Assembly (NCBI GenBank): GCA_017610485.1
Contig: JAFCBY010000014.1
Coordinates: 1-15,317, forward strand
From: Candidatus Falkowiibacteriota bacterium
GTDB taxonomy: Archaea > Iainarchaeota > Iainarchaeia > Iainarchaeales > GCA-2688035
Direction: 5' to 3'
DNA length: 15,317 nt
In this document: piece by piece, positions 12,772-15,317 of the stretch
Numbering within the stretch: position 1 is the stretch's first letter
Layout: every line of letters starts with the position of its first letter
Made by a program: the position numbers and the translations under genes
The notes under the pieces: generated by a model
What the model was told of the DNA's origin: nothing
The model's input: the letters and a program-made list of their open reading frames with translations, nothing else
Databases searched by the model: none

Positions 12772-13488
12772 ATGGCTATTTTTGGAAAAGAAAGCCCTGT
12801 TAGAAAGAGACGAAGATTGGCTGGGGCCACTAATAAATTCGTGGATACAATTGTGAACAGGCAAACTGTAGAAGGGAAATCTGTCAGAGTATATAAAAAA
12901 GCCAAGAGTAGAATAGGCAGGTATACTCATGGGACTACACGCAGAGCAACAATTGAAAAAGAATTTAGGTTGCTTTTCCCAAGCAGGGGTAAAGATTTCA
13001 TCGAAAGACGTTTTGGGGAAACCGGCAAACCTGTTGCAGTGCTTGATTGGGGCTGTGGTATAGGAGTTGCGATAAGAGAATTTGTTGATAAGCACGGAGA
13101 AAAAATTCGTCCTTATGGATATGGAAAGGACTCTTACGCAGCTTGGAGCCACGGGGAAAAAGTCCCATTTATTCAGGCAACGGCCAAGGACCTGCTCAAA
13201 TACCTAAAGAAAATTGGGCCTGTTGATTTAATTTATTCAAATATTGGTTTGGGGTGGTTGTTTCCAATAGAAGGAACTCCAAGGAGAGAGATACCTCAAG
13301 TCATCAAAGAAGGGGTTAATTACGTAGAGAGACTAGTAGAGTTTGTTGCTCCAAAAGGAAAAATTGCCTTTAACATTACATTAGAGAATGACAAAGAAAT
13401 AGTCCAAAGATTGAAAGAACAGCTTAGAGGCAAGGCAGAAGTAACCAGAGACAGACATCAAATTTATATTACAAAAATTGCAGCCTAG
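12772..13488 (+). CDS. Class I SAM-dependent methyltransferase, substrate unknown
   Basis: The 238-residue protein has a Rossmann methyltransferase core from about residue 85. Motif I is V-A-V-L-D-W-G-C-G-I-G-V (88-99), G-K-D at 118-120 fits the acidic ribose-binding position, and V-D-L-I-Y-S-N-I (151-158) is the motif IV strand. The first 80 residues are strongly basic (R-K-R-R-R at 11-15 and further Lys/Arg), suggesting an RNA, DNA or phosphate-rich target. No target-specific motif such as N-P-P-Y is present. Codon use is AT-richer (AAA, AGA, ATA, ATT) than in ahcY just upstream, which hints at recent acquisition or weaker selection. It uses SAM and would make the substrate of ahcY. The start at 12772 fits a leaderless promoter. 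Confidence 0.82.
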   Translation: MAIFGKESPVRKRRRLAGATNKFVDTIVNRQTVEGKSVRVYKKAKSRIGRYTHGTTRRATIEKEFRLLFPSRGKDFIERRFGETGKPVAVLDWGCGIGVAIREFVDKHGEKIRPYGYGKDSYAAWSHGEKVPFIQATAKDLLKYLKKIGPVDLIYSNIGLGWLFPIEGTPRREIPQVIKEGVNYVERLVEFVAPKGKIAFNITLENDKEIVQRLKEQLRGKAEVTRDRHQIYITKIAA

Positions 13489-13495
13489 GGAAAAG

Positions 13496-13505
13496 CATTA
13501 AATAC
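13496..13505 (+). promoter_or_regulatory. TATA box of scpA
   Basis: CATTAAATAC begins eight bases after the methyltransferase stop and is centred about 27 bases before the ATG at 13528. It supports a leaderless scpA message and favours the ATG over the in-frame GTG at 13513. Confidence 0.6.
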
Positions 13506-13527
13506 TCTTTTTGTGCTAATTCTTCTT

Positions 13528-14358
13528 ATGGAAGAAGAGGAAGAGCCTTTTGAGGAACCGGATTCTGGAGCAGGGGAGCCTTTGGAAGAGGCGGAAGAGG
13601 CTTTGGAGAAGCCGGATTTTGAGGCAGAAAAGCCTGATTCAGAACTTGACTTGAACAGCCTTGAGGCCGTCCCAGAGGGCCGGGAGAAAGAGTACCTGGT
13701 TGACTTGATAGACCAGCCGGCCTGGAAGAGCATTCTGATTGGGTTGGTTAAGGGAAACAAGATGAATCCCTGGAACATCAATGTGATAGCCCTTGCGGAT
13801 TTGTACTGGAAGAAAATCCAGCTGCTTGAAAGGCAAGATTTAAGAGTTCCGGCAAACGCAATTCTTGCCTCGGCAATTCTGCTCAAACTAAAAGCAAGAA
13901 CAATAAAAATAAGCAGTGTTGAAGAAGAAGATGAAACCGAGGCAAAGGAAATAAGCAGGGAAGAACTTGCAATGATTGAAGAAACCATTCCTGAATTAAG
14001 GGGACAAAGACAGTTTAGGGAAGGAAAAATTTCTTTGGACGAGCTTGTTAACAGCATTGGCGAAATTTTGGAGAAAACCAAGCAAAAGAAAAGCATTCTG
14101 CGCGACAAGGCACTGCCAGACTTCAGCCTCGAATTCAACAAGGAAAAGGCAGCAGAGCAGGTTGACCACGTTTTTGAAAGAATCAAGGAAAGGGCGGACA
14201 GCCAGGACATTGTAGCATTCTCATCCCTTCTTGAGAAAAACACGGCAATTGAGATGGTTTACTGCTTCATGCCCGTTCTTTACCTCACAAACAGCGGCAA
14301 GATAAACGCCTGGCAAGAAGAATGGTTTGGCGAGATTTTTATTAGCATAGTGAAGTAG
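13528..14358 (+). CDS. scpA: Segregation and condensation protein A (kleisin)
   Basis: The 276-residue protein is a ScpA-type kleisin that would bridge the two heads of an SMC dimer in chromosome condensation and segregation. The hallmark helical N-domain begins with Y-L-V-D-L-I-D-Q-P-A-W (56-66) and continues 'NKMNPWNINVIALADLYWKKI' in two runs (77-97). A hydrophobic 'ILASAILLKLKART' helix follows. A charged linker (about 130-160) leads to a C-terminal winged-helix-like region with 'AFSSLLEKNTAIEMVYCFMPVLYL'. The first 50 residues are an acidic extension (E, D, P rich) not typical of bacterial ScpA. The SMC and ScpB genes are not in the window. The gene converges on the ABC-2 permease, with a 56-base gap lacking a clear terminator. 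Confidence 0.9.
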   Translation: MEEEEEPFEEPDSGAGEPLEEAEEALEKPDFEAEKPDSELDLNSLEAVPEGREKEYLVDLIDQPAWKSILIGLVKGNKMNPWNINVIALADLYWKKIQLLERQDLRVPANAILASAILLKLKARTIKISSVEEEDETEAKEISREELAMIEETIPELRGQRQFREGKISLDELVNSIGEILEKTKQKKSILRDKALPDFSLEFNKEKAAEQVDHVFERIKERADSQDIVAFSSLLEKNTAIEMVYCFMPVLYLTNSGKINAWQEEWFGEIFISIVK

Positions 14359-14414
14359 CTGTTTAAACTCTTGCTGAGGTGGAACTTGCAATTCTCTAAT
14401 CTGTTACCAGACAA

Positions 14415-15317
14415 TTAATCCCAAAATAAAAGAGATAATGCAAAGAAGATGATTGAAGTAATTATTAAAGATGTGATTTCAAAGGGAAATGCTAGGATTG
14501 AAGAACTTTTTATCGTCACGGCTTGCAATAGGTTTATTCCGAGAGTTAATGGCAGGATATTGCTTATAGCTGCAACCGCCATTGGCATAAAGTCAGTTGG
14601 GAAAATTATCCCACTTAAAAAGAGCATTGGAATCATCACCAGAAGAGAACTTAAGACTGCAACCAACTGGGTTTTTGCAAGACATGCTAAAGCTAGCCCG
14701 ATAGAAATAAATGAAACCGAAACAATGAACAAAACTAGAAATAACTCAATTGGGTTTTTTGGAAAAGGCATTCCGAACACGACAACAGCAATAGCTAAAA
14801 TCAATCCCACTTCCAGTAGTGCAAAAATAAATTGCCCTAACGTCTTCCCAGCTAACCAAGTGAAGCGGCTTGTGGGAGAAAGAGCCAATCTGGTATCTAT
14901 TCCTTCACCTCTTTCCAAAACCACCGAAATACACGTAAGCAGTATGCAAGTAAGCATCAATACCAAAGCAATTCCAACAGGCGTCATTATGCTTAAATCA
15001 GAAGCCTTGTACAACTTGTTTTCGCTTATTTTGAAAGGGGCTACAAAATAACCTGGCTGATATTTTTTGAAATGGCTCAAGGTATCTGACACTCTGTTGA
15101 AAAGACCATTAATTGACTCTAGATCTTGCAAGGTAGAATTTTGCAGGACTTTCACTTCCTTGATGAAGCTATTGACTTCATTCATTAACTCGTTTTGGGT
15201 GCTTAAACTTTGCTCGATTTCTTCAATTAATTCATTTGAGTTTCCAGCCATCGCCTTTGTTTCGCTGATACTTCCTGAAATGAAAGCCAGATCTAACTGT
15301 GTGCTCTCAAATGCATT
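14415..15317 (-). CDS. ABC-2 type transporter permease, partial at right edge
   Basis: The frame stays open to the window edge, reading in-frame beyond the Met at 15251, so that Met is probably internal and the N-terminus is outside. The visible part starts with a polar helical stretch (about the first 90 residues, S-L-S-T-Q-N-E-L-type coiled coil), as in YhgE/Pip-like permeases, where a large extracellular loop follows the first membrane helix. Then come about five membrane helices, starting at 'LSIMTPVGIALVLMLT'. The family signature V-V-L-E-R-G-E-G ('ER-x-x-G') and T-R-L-A-L-S-P-T follow, then 'G-K-T-L-G' and 'F-L-S-G-I-I-F-P'. It would pair with an ABC ATPase for export; that gene is not seen. 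The DNA is AT-richer than the central genes. Confidence 0.85.
   Translation of the reverse strand, partial: NAFESTQLDLAFISGSISETKAMAGNSNELIEEIEQSLSTQNELMNEVNSFIKEVKVLQNSTLQDLESINGLFNRVSDTLSHFKKYQPGYFVAPFKISENKLYKASDLSIMTPVGIALVLMLTCILLTCISVVLERGEGIDTRLALSPTSRFTWLAGKTLGQFIFALLEVGLILAIAVVVFGMPFPKNPIELFLVLFIVSVSFISIGLALACLAKTQLVAVLSSLLVMIPMLFLSGIIFPTDFMPMAVAAISNILPLTLGINLLQAVTIKSSSILAFPFEITSLIITSIIFFALSLLFWD

Noticed and set aside
13485..14243. Minus-strand frame of 252 codons opposite scpA
   Set aside because: The translation is extremely Ser/Phe-rich, as expected from the reverse complement of Glu/Lys-rich scpA, which matches a known family.
14359..14414. Terminator or small gene between scpA and the permease
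   Set aside because: Only a GTTTAAAC palindrome (14361-14368) stands out; there is no T-run, strong hairpin or coding frame.
14449..15051. Plus-strand frame of 200 codons opposite the ABC-2 permease
   Set aside because: The permease frame shows membrane helices and family signatures; the opposite frame does not.
1..15317. CRISPR array, insertion sequence or attachment sites
   Set aside because: No evenly spaced direct repeats, transposase-like product or flanking target duplications were found; only the short repeat inside the surface-type gene recurs.

Overview
The window is a gene-dense stretch of archaeal chromosome. The archaeal assignment rests on several independent signs: an Sm-like (Lsm) protein, translation factor aIF5A with an intact hypusine site, a DUF63 membrane protein, a Trm5-type tRNA methyltransferase, a pilin with a class III signal peptide, a tRNA interrupted by an intron with a bulge-helix-bulge splice motif, and TATA boxes about 25-30 bp before many starts. 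Small intergenic gaps, overlapping stop codons and the pilin N-terminus recall DPANN lineages such as Diapherotrites or Micrarchaeota. That placement is an inference, not a proof.

Positions 1-2962 are a leftward block, probably one or a few transcripts: a NYN-domain nuclease-like protein, a DUF2226/DUF4388-like protein, a Roadblock/LC7-like protein, a MinD-type ATPase with an amphipathic C-terminal tail, Lsm, a run of four small hairpins, and an intron-containing tRNA-Ala(GGC). The three middle proteins look like a possible cell-polarity or positioning module.

Positions 2963-6481 run rightward: aIF5A behind a promoter with a perfect palindrome, a phasin-like protein with a lysine-rich histone-like tail, a UbiB/ABC1 kinase-like protein, and a compositionally odd two-repeat surface-type protein whose start overlaps the ubiB stop. 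Positions 6482-9169 hold DUF63 (left), Trm5 (right) and a pilin fused to a jelly-roll-like domain (left), packed so tightly that convergent genes abut or share stop bases.

Positions 9272-12722 carry adenylate kinase, a PfkB-family kinase, a small unknown gene on the opposite strand, and S-adenosylhomocysteinase. Together these could recycle adenosine from methylation reactions: AdoHcy to adenosine to AMP to ADP. An AT-richer SAM-dependent methyltransferase, the kleisin ScpA, and a partial ABC-2 permease running off the right edge finish the window. No rRNA, CRISPR array, insertion sequence or origin was seen, and no gene-free stretch exceeds 300 bases.
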